This document shows, one piece after another, positions 1 through 13,005 of a DNA stretch of 64,000 bases; positions within the stretch are counted from its first letter, which is position 1, and every line of letters starts with the position of its first letter. The position numbers and the translations under genes are program-made. This DNA comes from Pontimonas sp. GTDB lineage: Bacteria; Actinomycetota; Actinomycetes; Actinomycetales; Microbacteriaceae. The notes under the pieces were generated by a model. That model searched no databases. It saw nothing but the letters and a program-made list of their open reading frames with translations, and had not been told where the DNA came from. Where the stretch lies: contig JAGYJI010000005.1 of NCBI GenBank assembly GCA_018402295.1, forward strand, positions 141,067 to 205,066. The letters are read 5' to 3'.

Positions 1-1866
1 GTCACCGAAATCCGTGACCGGATGCTCGAGCTCAACGAGGAGATCACCTGGGTTCCCGCGAACGTGAAGGATGGCCAATTTGGTAAGTGGCTCTCTAACG
101 CGAGGGACTGGTCCATCTCCCGCAACCGCTACTGGGGCTCACCGATTCCGGTGTGGAAGAGCGACAACCCTGATTTCCCGCGAATTGATGTCTACGGGTC
201 CCTCGAGGAACTCGAGCGGGACTTTGGCGTAAAGCCCACTGACCTGCACCGCCCGGCCATTGATGAGCTGGTGCGCCCCAACCCGGATGACCCCAGCGGA
301 CACTCGATGATGCGACGCATCCCCGATGTGTTGGACGTCTGGTTTGACTCAGGGTCGATGCCCTTCGCTCAGGTTCACTATCCCTTCGAGAACCCTGACT
401 GGTTTGATTCTCACAACCCCGCCGACTTCATCGTCGAATACATCGGCCAAACCCGTGGCTGGTTTTACACGATGCACATTTTGGCCACGGCGCTGTTTGA
501 TCGTCCCGCGTTCAAACAGGTCATCTCCCACGGAATCGTTCTGGGCTCTGATGGCCAGAAAATGTCGAAGAGCCTGCAGAACTATCCGGATGTGTCCGAA
601 GTGTTTGAGCGCGATGGGGCCGACGCGATGCGCTGGTTCCTGATGTCAAGCTCGGTGATTCGAGGCGGAAACCTTGTGGTCACGGAGGAGGGAATCCGTG
701 AGGGTGTCCGTCAGTTCCTCCTGCCCTACTGGAGCACCTACTACTTCCTCAGTTTGTACGTGGGCGATCACGAGCCAGTCTGGCGAACAGACTCCCGTAA
801 CGTTCTTGACCGCTACATTCTGGCGAAAACACGAAACCTGATCGAGGTGACGACAGCAGAATTTGAGGCGCTTGACTCACCCATGGCGGCAGCCGCCATC
901 CGCGATTTCGCGGACGTGCTGACTAATTGGTACGTGCGTCGCAGTCGCGAAAGATTCTGGGATGGCACCAATACCGACGCTCTGGACACCCTCTACACAG
1001 TTTTGGAAACGGTGTCCCGCGTTGCCGCCCCCCTGGCACCCCTGGTGACCGAGGAGGTCTGGCGTGGCCTCACCGGTGGTGACAGCGTTCACCTCACGGA
1101 CTGGCCCGAGGCGTCCGACTTCCCCGCTGATGATGACCTGGTGTTCGCGATGGACACCGTTCGTGATGTTGCCTCCGCCGGATTGGCGCTTCGCAAATCC
1201 CACGGATTGCGCGTGCGGTTGCCGCTGACCTCGCTCACCATCGTGACCGAGAACGCAGCCGGCGTGGAGGGCTTTCTCGATATTTTGGCTGAGGAGCTCA
1301 ACGTCCAAGAGGTCATCACGCGGGAACTCGATGACCGGGTCGCCACCGAGTTGGGGATCGGCAAGAAACTGCTCCCTCAGTCGCGGGTCTTGGGGCCACG
1401 GCTTGGGTCCGGAGTCCAGAGCATCATTCAGGGTGCGAAGGCGGGTGACTGGTCCATTGAGGGCGGTGTCGTCACCGTGTCAGGCGTTGCCCTGGAGGAG
1501 GGCGAATATGTGCTCGAGTTCACCTCGGAGGGTGACGACACCGCGGTGCAGTTCTTGGCAAGTGGAGGATTTGTCCTCCTCGACACCACGGTGACCCCGG
1601 AGCTTGCGGCCGAGGGTCTCGCGCGCGATGTGGTGCGCTGGATTCAACAGGAGCGCAAAAACGCGGGGCTCGATGTCTCAGACCGCATCGTGACGGTCCT
1701 CGAAGCGGATCAGGTCGCCCAGGAGGCACTCGCGACCCACCAGGACATGGTTGCCAGCGAGACCCTGTCGGTGAGCATTGAGTGTGTTGATTTAGCTGGC
1801 GGTGACGATGTCCTGGCCGTGGGGGAAAACTCTAAGATTCGTGTGAAAGTGTCGAAGAGTGGCTGA
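1..1866 (+). CDS. ileS: Isoleucyl-tRNA synthetase, C-terminal part (5' truncated by window edge)
   Basis: Open frame from base 1; class I aaRS signatures including [17 protein letters not shown] and [16 protein letters not shown], plus the IleRS anticodon-binding region. Confidence 0.95.
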   Translation, partial: VTEIRDRMLELNEEITWVPANVKDGQFGKWLSNARDWSISRNRYWGSPIPVWKSDNPDFPRIDVYGSLEELERDFGVKPTDLHRPAIDELVRPNPDDPSGHSMMRRIPDVLDVWFDSGSMPFAQVHYPFENPDWFDSHNPADFIVEYIGQTRGWFYTMHILATALFDRPAFKQVISHGIVLGSDGQKMSKSLQNYPDVSEVFERDGADAMRWFLMSSSVIRGGNLVVTEEGIREGVRQFLLPYWSTYYFLSLYVGDHEPVWRTDSRNVLDRYILAKTRNLIEVTTAEFEALDSPMAAAAIRDFADVLTNWYVRRSRERFWDGTNTDALDTLYTVLETVSRVAAPLAPLVTEEVWRGLTGGDSVHLTDWPEASDFPADDDLVFAMDTVRDVASAGLALRKSHGLRVRLPLTSLTIVTENAAGVEGFLDILAEELNVQEVITRELDDRVATELGIGKKLLPQSRVLGPRLGSGVQSIIQGAKAGDWSIEGGVVTVSGVALEEGEYVLEFTSEGDDTAVQFLASGGFVLLDTTVTPELAAEGLARDVVRWIQQERKNAGLDVSDRIVTVLEADQVAQEALATHQDMVASETLSVSIECVDLAGGDDVLAVGENSKIRVKVSKSG

Positions 1867-3203
1867 CACCCCCTCTGATGACCGCCTTGCCGCTGCCGCC
1901 GTGGAGGAAGCCCTTTACGCGCGAATCGGGGAGGGAACCCCCAAGCGGCGATTGGAAGCAACGAGGCGGGCAGTTGAATTACTCGGTGATCCTCAACGCA
2001 TGTATGGCGTGATTCACATCGCCGGAACGAACGGGAAAACCTCCACCGCTCGGATCACCGAGAGCCTGTTGCGCTCCCACGGTCTTCGGGTGGGGCTCAT
2101 GACCTCGCCCCACCTGCACCGGTTGACTGAGCGCATCGTGATCGATGGTGAACCCATCTCGGATCGGTTGTTGGCAGAGAACTGGGCGGATGTGGAGCCT
2201 TTCCTGCAGATGGTGGATGCGGAACTTCTGGCGAACTCGGAGCCTCCGCTGACCTTCTATGAGGCCCTCACCGTGCTCACCTTCGCGTGTTTTGCTGATG
2301 CCCCCGTGGATGTTGCCGTCATCGAGGTGGGCATGGGTGGAGAGTGGGATGCCACCAATGTGGTGGTCGCAGATGTCGCCGTATTGACACCCATCGCGAT
2401 GGATCACGCAGAATTTTTGGGCGACACCATTCGAGAAATTGCCCGAACCAAAGCCGGCATCGTGAAGCCCGCGTCCCGAGTAGTGAGTGCCGTCCAGAGC
2501 GAGGACGCCATGGATGAGATTCTGCGTGCCTGCACGCTCTCCGAAGCAACGCTTCGGGTCATGGGACGCGACTTTTATCTGACCAACATGGAGAGTGCGG
2601 TGGGCGGTCAAATGATTTCGGTGTCCGGAATTGCCGGGGAGTATCGGAATCTGGGGCTACCTCTCTTTGGTGACTATCAGGCGGATAACGCTGCACTCGC
2701 TATTGCCGCGGTGGAATCGTTCTTGGGCAATGGTGAAATCCCGCTGGGTGCTGAAGTGGTGGAGGACGGAATCCTGTTGTCCTCCAGTCCGGGGCGCCTG
2801 CAGATCATTGACCACCACCCCACGGTCATTATCGATGCCGCTCACAATCCACACAGCGCTGAGGCTCTGTGTCGCGCGATCATGGGGTCGTTTAGTTTCT
2901 CCCGGCTGATTTGTGTCCTCGGAATTCTGCAAGAAAAAGACGTCATCGGCATTGTCGAGGCCCTGGACCCTGTGGTGGACCACTTCGTGGTCACCCAGTC
3001 GCATTCGGACAGGGCTCATCTCGGTATCGGATCTTGCCGACACCGTCTCCGCAATCGCCGGTCCTGATCGGGTCGATTCCCGGGGAGACGTCGATTCCGC
3101 TCTCGAGCGCGCCAAAGAACTCAGTGGCGTCGAGGGAGGGGTCCTGGTGACCGGCTCCATCACGCTGATCGGTGAGGTTCGAGGGGGCTCAGGCCATGGC
3201 TAA
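1859..3203 (+). CDS. folC: Folylpolyglutamate synthase/dihydrofolate synthase (frameshifted near 3013)
   Basis: [14 protein letters not shown]-loop, Mur-ligase-like body; the C-terminus ([16 protein letters not shown]...[15 protein letters not shown]) continues in another frame. Confidence 0.9.
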
Positions 3204-3546
3204 GCGGGAAAAGAGCGCGACCGAATCACTGCTCCAGATTGCACTCGGATTGGAAATGGTGGTTGTGTTCTTCGGGGCACTCGTCATCAACGGTTTACGT
3301 CTCTACAGCGGACCGGTGGTGCTGGTGGGGGCGCTGGTGACCTTCGTTGTGTTGGTTCTTTTGTATGGCTCGGTGCGCTATCGAATCGGGCAGATTCTGG
3401 GGCACGTGTTTCAGGTAGTGCTGCTGGGGAGCTTTGTCTGGGATGTGGCCATCGGGCTGTCCTTCGCGGTCGTGGTGGCGTTCTGGATTTTTGGAGCAAT
3501 CCGAGGCCCCCTGTTGGATCGAAACAAGCCGGAATCGAGCCAGTAG
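3196..3546 (+). CDS. DUF4233-type small membrane protein
   Basis: Several TM helices; sits between folC and ndk, a conserved actinobacterial arrangement. Confidence 0.75.
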   Translation: MAKREKSATESLLQIALGLEMVVVFFGALVINGLRLYSGPVVLVGALVTFVVLVLLYGSVRYRIGQILGHVFQVVLLGSFVWDVAIGLSFAVVVAFWIFGAIRGPLLDRNKPESSQ

Positions 3547-3582
3547 GCTCGGTGACAACCTCAACACTAAGGAGTCCTTCGC

Positions 3583-4005
3583 ATGTCTGCACCCCAGGAA
3601 ACACTCGTCCTCATTAAGCCAGACGGTGTTGCCAGAAACTTGACGGGAGAGATCGTCTCCCGGATTGAAGCGAAGGGGTATCAGCTGGTGGATATTCGCA
3701 TGGTGCAGCCCGATCGCGATCTTCTGCGTGCGCACTATGCCGAACACGAAGGTAAGCCGTTTTTCGACCCACTGGTGACGTTTATGGAATCAGGTCCCGT
3801 TGTGGCTATTCGGGTCGCCGGGAACCGCGTGATCGAGGGAATTCGTTCGCTCTGCGGAGCAACTGATCCGACGGCGGCGGCACCGGGGACTATTCGTGGC
3901 GATCTGGGTCGGGACTGGGGATTGCCGGTTCAACAAAATCTGGTTCACGCCAGCGATTCACCCGAAACAGCGCAGCGCGAGCTGGCTCTCTGGTTCTCCT
4001 CCTAG
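3583..4005 (+). CDS. ndk: Nucleoside diphosphate kinase
   Basis: ETLVLIKPDGVARN start, NLVHASDSPE active-site motif. Confidence 0.97.
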   Translation: MSAPQETLVLIKPDGVARNLTGEIVSRIEAKGYQLVDIRMVQPDRDLLRAHYAEHEGKPFFDPLVTFMESGPVVAIRVAGNRVIEGIRSLCGATDPTAAAPGTIRGDLGRDWGLPVQQNLVHASDSPETAQRELALWFSS

Positions 4006-4596
4006 AAGGAGAACAGCAGAGGGAACTGGATCAGGATTGACAAGCCGATGACGGCGTAGTTGATGACAATCAGAATCCAGCTGTAGGGGAGCCATTGAGC
4101 CCCCAGTTTCTTAAGCCGTGGTGAGGACCCGAGAATTCCCTGCTTCATGGCCCAGGGCAGGAAGATCCACCACAGAATCATGTGGATGGCCCACACCACC
4201 ATGCAGTAGAGGCACAAGAAACCAATCACGAAAACGGCTTGGTAGAACATCCACATGAGCCAGAAGTAGGACGCAAAAAGGCCCAGGGTTGTGAGAACCC
4301 AGAAGCCGCGTTTGAATGTCGAGCCCGTCATCACTGCGGCACCGATAGCCGCCACCACGGCGTAGCCGCCAATCCCGTAGAGCTGGTTGGGGATGTCAAA
4401 GAACAGGGTGGCTTGCCAGCTCTGCATGACGTTGCCGCAGGAGAAGAACGGGTTGATATCGCAACTGGGCTTCTCCCCGGTAAGCGCTAACCGGTAGCCC
4501 TCTCCCGCGAGAATCAACGATGCTGACCCAGCCTGCAAGACCGCTGACCATCAGAAAAAGTCCCATGCCGGTGGCGCGTCTCGTGGGGTAATTCAC
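4002..4596 (-). CDS. Vitamin K epoxide reductase (VKOR) family membrane protein (frameshifted near 4528)
   Basis: SCDINPFFSCGNVMQSW and CLYC cysteine motifs, several TM helices; N-terminus MGLFLMVSGLAGW lies in another frame. Confidence 0.85.
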
Positions 4597-4826
4597 GAGC
4601 TGATTATGACAGCACCCCGTGAGAATTAGGTGACGGTGTGCGATACTGGTCGTAGCGCCATCGCCAGAGACGACGAAGCGCAACCACAAGATTTCTCGGA
4701 TGACCATCCGAATACGGGGAAAACCCCTACAACCTAGTTTTTTCAATGCGTCTATGCACGTATTGCCGAAGCGCAATTGTGTTCCCAGCCAGTGGTGCCA
4801 GGGAATGTGTGAGGAGTACGCCAGTA

Positions 4827-6837
4827 ATGGTGACACGAAAAAAAGAAGACGAAAAAAAGCCTGACAAGAAGCCTGCGGCAGCCAAGAAAGTTGCCGCAGA
4901 CAAGCCAGTAAAGAAGGCTCCTGCCGCGCCAAAAGTTGCCAAGACCACGAAGGCGTCGGCATCAAAGGCCACCAAGCCAGCCGCCCCGACAACGACGTCC
5001 CTGGTGTTCCAAGCGCCAGACCCCGGGTTGTTCCCGACCTGGACACCAGGCTCCGAGTCCCCGGATGGCGAGACTGTTGTTCGACGGCGCTCGCGCGCAA
5101 ACCGTAAGCCGCTCACCGAGGACAAAAAAACGTCCGAGGCCTCTGCCGATTCCGGGAAACCTCAGAAAGTTCGAGGGTCCACCCGTCTGGAGGCCAAGCG
5201 TCAACGCCGTCGTGATGGTCGAGAGGGCAGTCGTCGTCGCGGAACCGTGACGGAAACAGAGTTCCTCGCTCGTCGTGAAAGTGTCGATCGGGTGATGGTG
5301 GTCCGTGAGACTACCGATCGCACCCAGATCGCTGTTCTCGAGGACAACGTTGTCGTGGAGCACTACGTCGCACGATCCGAAGAGTCGAGCCTGATCGGCA
5401 ATGTCTATCTCGGTCGCGTGCAAAACGTGCTGCCGAGCATGGAGGCCGCCTTCGTCGACATTGGTCGAGGTCGAAACGCCGTGCTGTATTCCGGTGAAGT
5501 CGATTGGGAAGCTGCCGCGGAAGGCGGAGCGACGGGTCCGCGTCGCATTGAACTTGCTCTGAAGACCGGCGACACCGTCTTGGTCCAGGTCACCAAGGAC
5601 CCCGTGGGCCACAAGGGCGCCCGGTTGACCAGCCAAATTAGTCTTCCCGGTCGCTACCTCGTGTATGTCCCCGGTGGAGCCATGAACGGTATTTCACGCA
5701 AGCTCCCCGACAAGGAGCGCACCCGCCTGAAAGCCATCCTGAAGCAGGTGCTGCCCGAAACTGCTGGTGTCATTGTGCGCACGGCAGCTGAGGGTGCGAC
5801 GGAGGAGCAGCTCACCAGTGATGTGGAGCGCTTGCAGAAGCAGTGGGCAGAGCTGTCCGCTCAAGCGGAGAAGAGCCAAGCGCCTGCGCTGTTGCACTCG
5901 GAGCCGGACCTGCTTGGTCAAGATCATCCGTGATGTGTTTAACGAGGACTTCCAGAAGATTGTCATCTCTGGTTCTCACGCCTCGACGACCATTGAGAAT
6001 TACCTCACCCAGGTGGCACCTGACTTGATTGCGCGCATGGAGGCGTACGCCTCCGACGCCGATCCTTTCGTGGAGTACCGGGTCAATGAGGGAATTGCGA
6101 AGGCGCTTGATCGGAAGGTCTGGTTGCCCAGCGGTGGGTCGCTGGTCATTGACCGTACCGAAGCGATGACGGTAGTCGATGTCAACACCGGGAAGTTTGT
6201 GGGGTCGGGGGGAAACCTCGAAGAGACGGTCACGAAGAACAACTTGGAAGCGGCCGAGGAAATCGTCCGCCAACTCCGCCTCCGAGACATCGGTGGAATC
6301 ATCGTGGTCGACTTCATCGACATGGTTCTCGAATCCAACCGTGACCTCGTCTTGCAGCGCCTGATGGAGTGCTTGGGACGCGATCGCACAAAGCATCAGG
6401 TTGCCGAAGTCACCAGTCTTGGACTGGTTCAGATGACCCGGAAGAAGCTGGGACTGGGACTGTTGGAGACCTTCAGTGAGACCTGCGAGATTTGTCAGGG
6501 CCGAGGCTTGATTGTCCAGCATGAGCCGGTGTCGCGGTCCAAGTCGGAGAGTGCGCCGTCGAAGAAGCGCAAGTCCTCTGGTTCCTCACAACCCACCGTT
6601 GCCCCGCACCAAATAACGGATGACGCGCGCAATGCAATCGCTCAGATCGCGAAGAGCACTGTGGGGCACGCATCGGCTTCGTCGCCTGAGGCAGACAAGC
6701 CCGCCGCAGCGGCATCCCGTCGAGCAAAAAAGCCGGCAGCGGAGAAGCCCGAACTGCTCGACTCTGTCTTGGCCGCGCTCCCCGAAGCCCCAGCACCTGG
6801 GACGTCCAAACGGCGCCGTCGAGCAACGAGCGGGTAA
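4827..6837 (+). CDS. rne: Ribonuclease E/G family protein (frameshifted near 5916)
   Basis: S1-like region (GNVYLGRVQNVLPSMEAAFVDIGRGRNAVLY), RNase E/G core (RTEAMTVVDVNTGKFVG, GGIIVVDFIDM); GAGGAG upstream of ATG 4827. Confidence 0.92.
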
Positions 6838-6875
6838 CGAGCTTTTTCGCAAGCTCCGGGAGATAGCCTTCAGCC

Positions 6876-7850
6876 ATGAGACGCCTGGTTCCCCTCGCGC
6901 TTCTGCTGGGGCTTGTGGGCGTGATCGCGCTGCGATCGTGGACGAGCGAAAATTTGGCTCCCTTTCGGGGCCAACTTCAAGACGTCATCACTCTCGCTCT
7001 TTCATTGCTGATTGAGTCGCTTCCCTTCATTGTCCTGGGAATTGCGCTGTCGATAGTGGTTCAGGTGTTTGTTCCGCCTTCCTGGCTGGAGAGCTGGCTC
7101 CCGAAGAATCCGTTCGCCAGACGCGCGATCGTGTCACTTTTTGGGATGTTCCTGCCGGTGTGTGAATGCGGAAACGTGCCGCTCGCTCGCGGGCTGATGG
7201 GGCGCGGTTACGGGGTGGGTGACTCTGTCACCTTCCTGTTTGCTGCCCCGATTGTCAATCCGGTCACCATCATTACGACTCATCAAGCCTTTGGTTTCGA
7301 TGATGGCATTTTGGTCGCACGTCTGGTGGCGGGCTATCTCATTGCGAATCTGCTCGGCTGGTTGTTCTCTCTCCACCCCAACCCCGAGAGCCTTCTGACC
7401 TCACAGTTTGTTCGCGAGTGCGCGCTCCCGGCGACGCAGCGAGGCGACACACAGTTGCAGAGGGTCGGGTCGCTGTTTGTTTCCGAATCCACCGCCCTCA
7501 TGCCAGCGCTGACCTTGGGCGCCTTTATTGCGGGAGCAATTCAGGTGGGGGTGTCTCGGGAAGTGCTGTTGGCGCTCGGGACCGACCCCATCGTCAGCGT
7601 GGTGGCCCTGATCATTCTGGCTTTCGTGATTTCTGTGTGCGCCAATGTGGATGCGTTTTTCATTCTTCCGTTTGCTCAGACATTCTTGCCCGGCTCGATT
7701 GTGGCGTTTCTCGTTTTTGGGCCACTGATTGATATCAAGATGGTGGCGCTCCTGCGCACCACGTTCGCCGGCCGGACGATTGCCCTCATGGCGGTAGTGG
7801 TGGGTCTGTGTTCGCTGGCGTTGGGGATGGTGATGAACAGTGCTGGATAA
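6876..7850 (+). CDS. Permease of the YraQ/YcgR (DUF318, UPF0718) family
   Basis: Multi-TM, PVCECGNVPLARGLMGRG motif, followed by a TIGR03943-type partner. Confidence 0.8.
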   Translation: MRRLVPLALLLGLVGVIALRSWTSENLAPFRGQLQDVITLALSLLIESLPFIVLGIALSIVVQVFVPPSWLESWLPKNPFARRAIVSLFGMFLPVCECGNVPLARGLMGRGYGVGDSVTFLFAAPIVNPVTIITTHQAFGFDDGILVARLVAGYLIANLLGWLFSLHPNPESLLTSQFVRECALPATQRGDTQLQRVGSLFVSESTALMPALTLGAFIAGAIQVGVSREVLLALGTDPIVSVVALIILAFVISVCANVDAFFILPFAQTFLPGSIVAFLVFGPLIDIKMVALLRTTFAGRTIALMAVVVGLCSLALGMVMNSAG

Positions 7851-8580
7851 AGTCATCGCGTGGCGAGGAGTGTTTGCCATCGGAGTTCTCACACTGGTGA
7901 CGGTGTGGCTGGGCTGGCAGGGCATGCTCGGTTTCTACATCCACCCCCGATACAACCTCTTCACCCTGGCGATGGCGGTGATCGGGGTTACCCTGATGGC
8001 CATAGCGTTCTTTGTCCCTCACACCGGGCACTCCCACGCTGGTCATAAACATGCGAAGGGCCATTCTGTTATGGAGTGGCTGTCCCTCAGCCTCATTGCC
8101 GTCGTCGTCGTTATTGCGCTGGTGCTGCCGCCCACCACTTTGTCGAGTTACACGGCCGAAAACCGGAGTTTTGGCACCGTCGCAACCTCACCCGCCGCGG
8201 ATGCCATTGACGTCGACTCAACAACCTCGGGCTTTGAAAATCTGACCGTTCGAGACTGGGCGAGCCTGTTGATTCAAACCCAAGACCCTTCCTTCTTCCG
8301 GGGCAAACCATTCAGCGCGTTGGGCACCATCACCGACAGCGGAGACCCTGATGTGTTCTTCCTCACCAGGTTCGTCGTGACCTGCTGTGCGGTGGACGCT
8401 CAGCCGGTGAGTATCCCGGTGTACTACCCCGGCTGGGGTGATGACTTCGCGGTTGATTCCTGGGTCACCGTGAACGGTGGGTTCCAGGTTCTTCCCCAGG
8501 TGGCAGAACCCGGGAACCTCGCCGTCGTGCCAGCCGACGTGGTGGACGAGGAGGTGCCGCGTGAGCCTTACCTTTTCTGA
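7840..8580 (+). CDS. TIGR03943-type (YcgQ-like) permease subunit with His-rich loop
   Basis: Overlaps the permease gene; HTGHSHAGHKHAKGH loop; conserved C-terminal region LTRFVVTCCAVDAQPVSIPV. Confidence 0.75.
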   Translation: MLDKVIAWRGVFAIGVLTLVTVWLGWQGMLGFYIHPRYNLFTLAMAVIGVTLMAIAFFVPHTGHSHAGHKHAKGHSVMEWLSLSLIAVVVVIALVLPPTTLSSYTAENRSFGTVATSPAADAIDVDSTTSGFENLTVRDWASLLIQTQDPSFFRGKPFSALGTITDSGDPDVFFLTRFVVTCCAVDAQPVSIPVYYPGWGDDFAVDSWVTVNGGFQVLPQVAEPGNLAVVPADVVDEEVPREPYLF

Positions 8581-9949
8581 CCGCGGTGTCACCCCCGGCG
8601 CGACACATTTTCGCACCCTGGTGGTGGTGATGGTGACCGTGTTGGCTCTGGTGATTGTGGGAGTTGGCGCCTGGAGCATGCTCCAGGGCCCCAAGCTCCG
8701 GGATGTTCAGATTGACGAGTCGTCCCTGCATCAAAGAGCTGGCGCCTTTGTGTCGCTGCGCTCTGATCGCGCCATTGACCCGGTCGCCATCGACCAGGTT
8801 CGGATCACCCCTGACGCCCCCTTCACCCTGAACGATGATGGGCTGAGTGTTCGGCTGACCTTCGAGCAGCCCTTACTTGCCGACACCGAGTATCGAGTGG
8901 ATATCTCGGGAGTGCGCCCCTCGGGCCTTGGCCAGGAGGGCTCCTGGTCCACGACCTTCACTACCGGCGGTTTTGATTTCGTGTTCCTGCGCGACCTGGG
9001 GGACACCCGGGAAATCCACCGCGCTGTGCCAGGTGCGGCAGGGTCAGAGGTTCTCTATTCGGCTCCGGGGATTATCTCGGTCACTCCGGTGGCGTCCATT
9101 CTGGCGGCAGTTCGGGAAGTGGGTGATGAGCGCTTGCTTGAACTCATTGACCCGTCCACCGGGGTGGCGGAGCGAGTGGTTCTTCCGCCTGGGTACGAGA
9201 TTGTGGATCTCGCCAACGCCTCCTGGGGCACCACACTGGTGACCATTCAAAACGTGACCCCGCCCGCCGTGGGGTCAGTGTTTGGGGCCCTGGTTCTCCT
9301 CGATGTGCTCAGTGATCGCACGCCAGAGATTGTTCGTGGGATTGCCGGCCAACCCCTCTCCGTTCGCTCCGTTGCCGTGTCACCGCAGAGCGGTGAAATC
9401 CTGGTCTGGCAGAAAAACCAGGAACTGGTGAGGTTCAACCCTCTGACCCAGGTGGTGTTGCCGGTGGGGACCGCAGCCGAGCTGTGGGGTTTTGATTCCC
9501 TGGGCACACAGGCCTTGTATGTGGATGGGTTGGGGACTCTCTCCCAGGACCTCGCCACCGGGGAACTCACTCGTGTCCCTCGCGGAGAATTTGAGGGGAC
9601 GTCGCTACGCCATCAAAAGTTTGCTCTTGCCCCGGACGGACTCCGTCTCCACCGCGCTCAGTTGCCGGGTCTGGGGGAGGGCAATCCCTACTCGATTGTC
9701 ACCAGGGAGGATTCCGAGGGAATCCACACCCTCGTGACCGGGTCACTGGACACCCCCGGCAGCATCGGGAACATTGGGTTGTCGCCCAATGGGCAGTTCC
9801 TGTTGGTGGAGTTCAACCCGGAGGGCAGTCCGCTGGGGTATCAGGGTTTGACCGCCGAACAGATCACCACCGGCACAGTGATTCGAGTGCTGGATCTTCG
9901 CGACAACACGGTCGTGGGGGAGTTTCCAGGCTTCGGCTTCGTCTGGTGA
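8561..9949 (+). CDS. Membrane-anchored extracytoplasmic protein, Ig-like plus beta-propeller-like, function unknown
   Basis: Single N-terminal TM segment followed by a beta-rich, repeated extracytoplasmic region; GTG start overlaps the upstream gene. Confidence 0.6.
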   Translation: MSLTFSDRGVTPGATHFRTLVVVMVTVLALVIVGVGAWSMLQGPKLRDVQIDESSLHQRAGAFVSLRSDRAIDPVAIDQVRITPDAPFTLNDDGLSVRLTFEQPLLADTEYRVDISGVRPSGLGQEGSWSTTFTTGGFDFVFLRDLGDTREIHRAVPGAAGSEVLYSAPGIISVTPVASILAAVREVGDERLLELIDPSTGVAERVVLPPGYEIVDLANASWGTTLVTIQNVTPPAVGSVFGALVLLDVLSDRTPEIVRGIAGQPLSVRSVAVSPQSGEILVWQKNQELVRFNPLTQVVLPVGTAAELWGFDSLGTQALYVDGLGTLSQDLATGELTRVPRGEFEGTSLRHQKFALAPDGLRLHRAQLPGLGEGNPYSIVTREDSEGIHTLVTGSLDTPGSIGNIGLSPNGQFLLVEFNPEGSPLGYQGLTAEQITTGTVIRVLDLRDNTVVGEFPGFGFVW

Positions 9950-10058
9950 TTCTCCTGGTTGCCCAGGGCTCAGCAATGGTCTATTCTTGACCCTCGGTGC
10001 TGTTTTCGGTATTTCTCAGAGCATCCTCACTTTCTAGGTAACAAGGCAGGTTGTCATC

Positions 10059-10373
10059 GTGGTTTACGCGGTTGTGCGCGCAGGTGGGCGCCAGGAAAAA
10101 GTTGAAGTTGGATCCATCATTACGGTGGACCGACTTTCCGCCCAGGCAAAAAAGTCGTTGACTCTTGCTCCGGTTCTCTACGTTGATGGTGACAAGGTCA
10201 CTCACGACAAGGCAGAACTCGCCAAAATCACGGTGAGCGCTGAGGTTATCGAAGACCTTCGCGGCCCCAAGATTGTCATCCAGAAGTACAAGAACAAGAC
10301 CGGCTACAAGGCTCGTCAGGGATTCCGTGCGGATCTGACGAAAATTAAAGTCACCGGCATCACGAAGAAGTAA
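10059..10373 (+). CDS. rplU: 50S ribosomal protein L21
   Basis: [18 protein letters not shown]..., rplU-rpmA-obgE order. Confidence 0.97.
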   Translation: MVYAVVRAGGRQEKVEVGSIITVDRLSAQAKKSLTLAPVLYVDGDKVTHDKAELAKITVSAEVIEDLRGPKIVIQKYKNKTGYKARQGFRADLTKIKVTGITKK

Positions 10374-10384
10374 AGGGCTAGCTC

Positions 10385-10642
10385 ATGGCACATAAAAAAG
10401 GTGCGTCCTCGACTCGTAACGGTCGCGACTCCAACCCCCAGTACCTGGGAGTGAAGCGCTTCGGCGGTCAGGTCGTCAAAGCCGGCGAAATCATCGTGCG
10501 TCAGCGCGGAACCCACTTTCACCCCGGTGACAATGTCGGTCGCGGTAACGATGACACCCTGTTTGCCCTCGCAGCAGGCGAAGTGAAGTTTGGCACCAAA
10601 GGCGGCCGCAAAGTAGTCGCTGTGGTCGACTCCGCCACCTAA
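10385..10642 (+). CDS. rpmA: 50S ribosomal protein L27
   Basis: [29 protein letters not shown]. Confidence 0.98.
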   Translation: MAHKKGASSTRNGRDSNPQYLGVKRFGGQVVKAGEIIVRQRGTHFHPGDNVGRGNDDTLFALAAGEVKFGTKGGRKVVAVVDSAT

Positions 10643-10663
10643 GATTTTCACACTGTAGTGCGA

Positions 10664-10686
10664 GGGCGAGCTTCGGCTCGCCCTTT
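10664..10686 (+). terminator. Rho-independent-like terminator after rpmA
   Basis: GGGCGAGC-TTCG-GCTCGCCC-TTT: perfect 8-bp stem with UUCG tetraloop and short T run. Confidence 0.75.
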
Positions 10687-10694
10687 GCGCTTAG

Positions 10695-12217
<1,523 letters not shown>

Positions 12218-12228
<11 letters not shown>

Positions 12229-13000
12229 AGACCAAGCCCACACCGCATCCCGCGTTGTCGTCAAGGTGGGGTCATCCTCGATCAGTGGTGAACGAGAACA
12301 CCAGATATCTGGCCTCGTGGATGCCCTGGCCGCGTGGCAGAAAGCTGGCTCCGAGGTCGTCTTGGTCTCCTCGGGCGCGATTGCCGTGGGGGCACCTTTT
12401 TTGAAGCTCAGCGATCGCCCACAAGACCTTGCCACCCAGCAGGCCGCCGCGGCTGTGGGACAAAACCTCCTGATGGGCAGGTACCAGGGACTTTTTGACA
12501 CGTTCTCCATCATCACCGGTCAGGTGCTATTGACCGTGGGGGATCTGGAAAACGGGACCCACCGCACGAACGCGTTGCGCACCATCGAAAGGCTCTTGGG
12601 CCTGGGAATTATCCCGATTGTCAACGAAAACGACACTGTGGCAACCCAGGAGATTCGCTTTGGCGACAACGACCGCCTGGCCGCCCTGGTGAGCGAACTG
12701 GTGGGTGCGGATCTCCTTGTCCTCCTGAGCGATGTGGATGCGCTCTACACGCACCCCCCGACGGACCCTCGAGCCGTCAAGATTGACACCGTGCCCTTTG
12801 GGGACCCCTTGGAGGGTGTTGAGCTTGGGGAGGCTCTGGTGAACAGTGTGGGCACCGGGGGCGCTGTCACAAAAGTCAGTGCCGCCAAAGTCGCCACCAC
12901 GGCGGGGATTCCCACCCTCTTGAGTGCGACAGAGTCCCTCGGGGCCCTGGTGACGGGGGAAATCCTCGGTACCTGGTTTGAGCCAGCCCACATACACTAA
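12218..13000 (+). CDS. proB: Glutamate 5-kinase
   Basis: [35 protein letters not shown]. Confidence 0.95.
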
Positions 13001-13005
13001 CTGTC

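Noticed and set aside
9950-10058. L21 leader-type autoregulatory RNA before rplU
   Set aside because: Leader is short and no convincing conserved structure could be recognised without covariance search.
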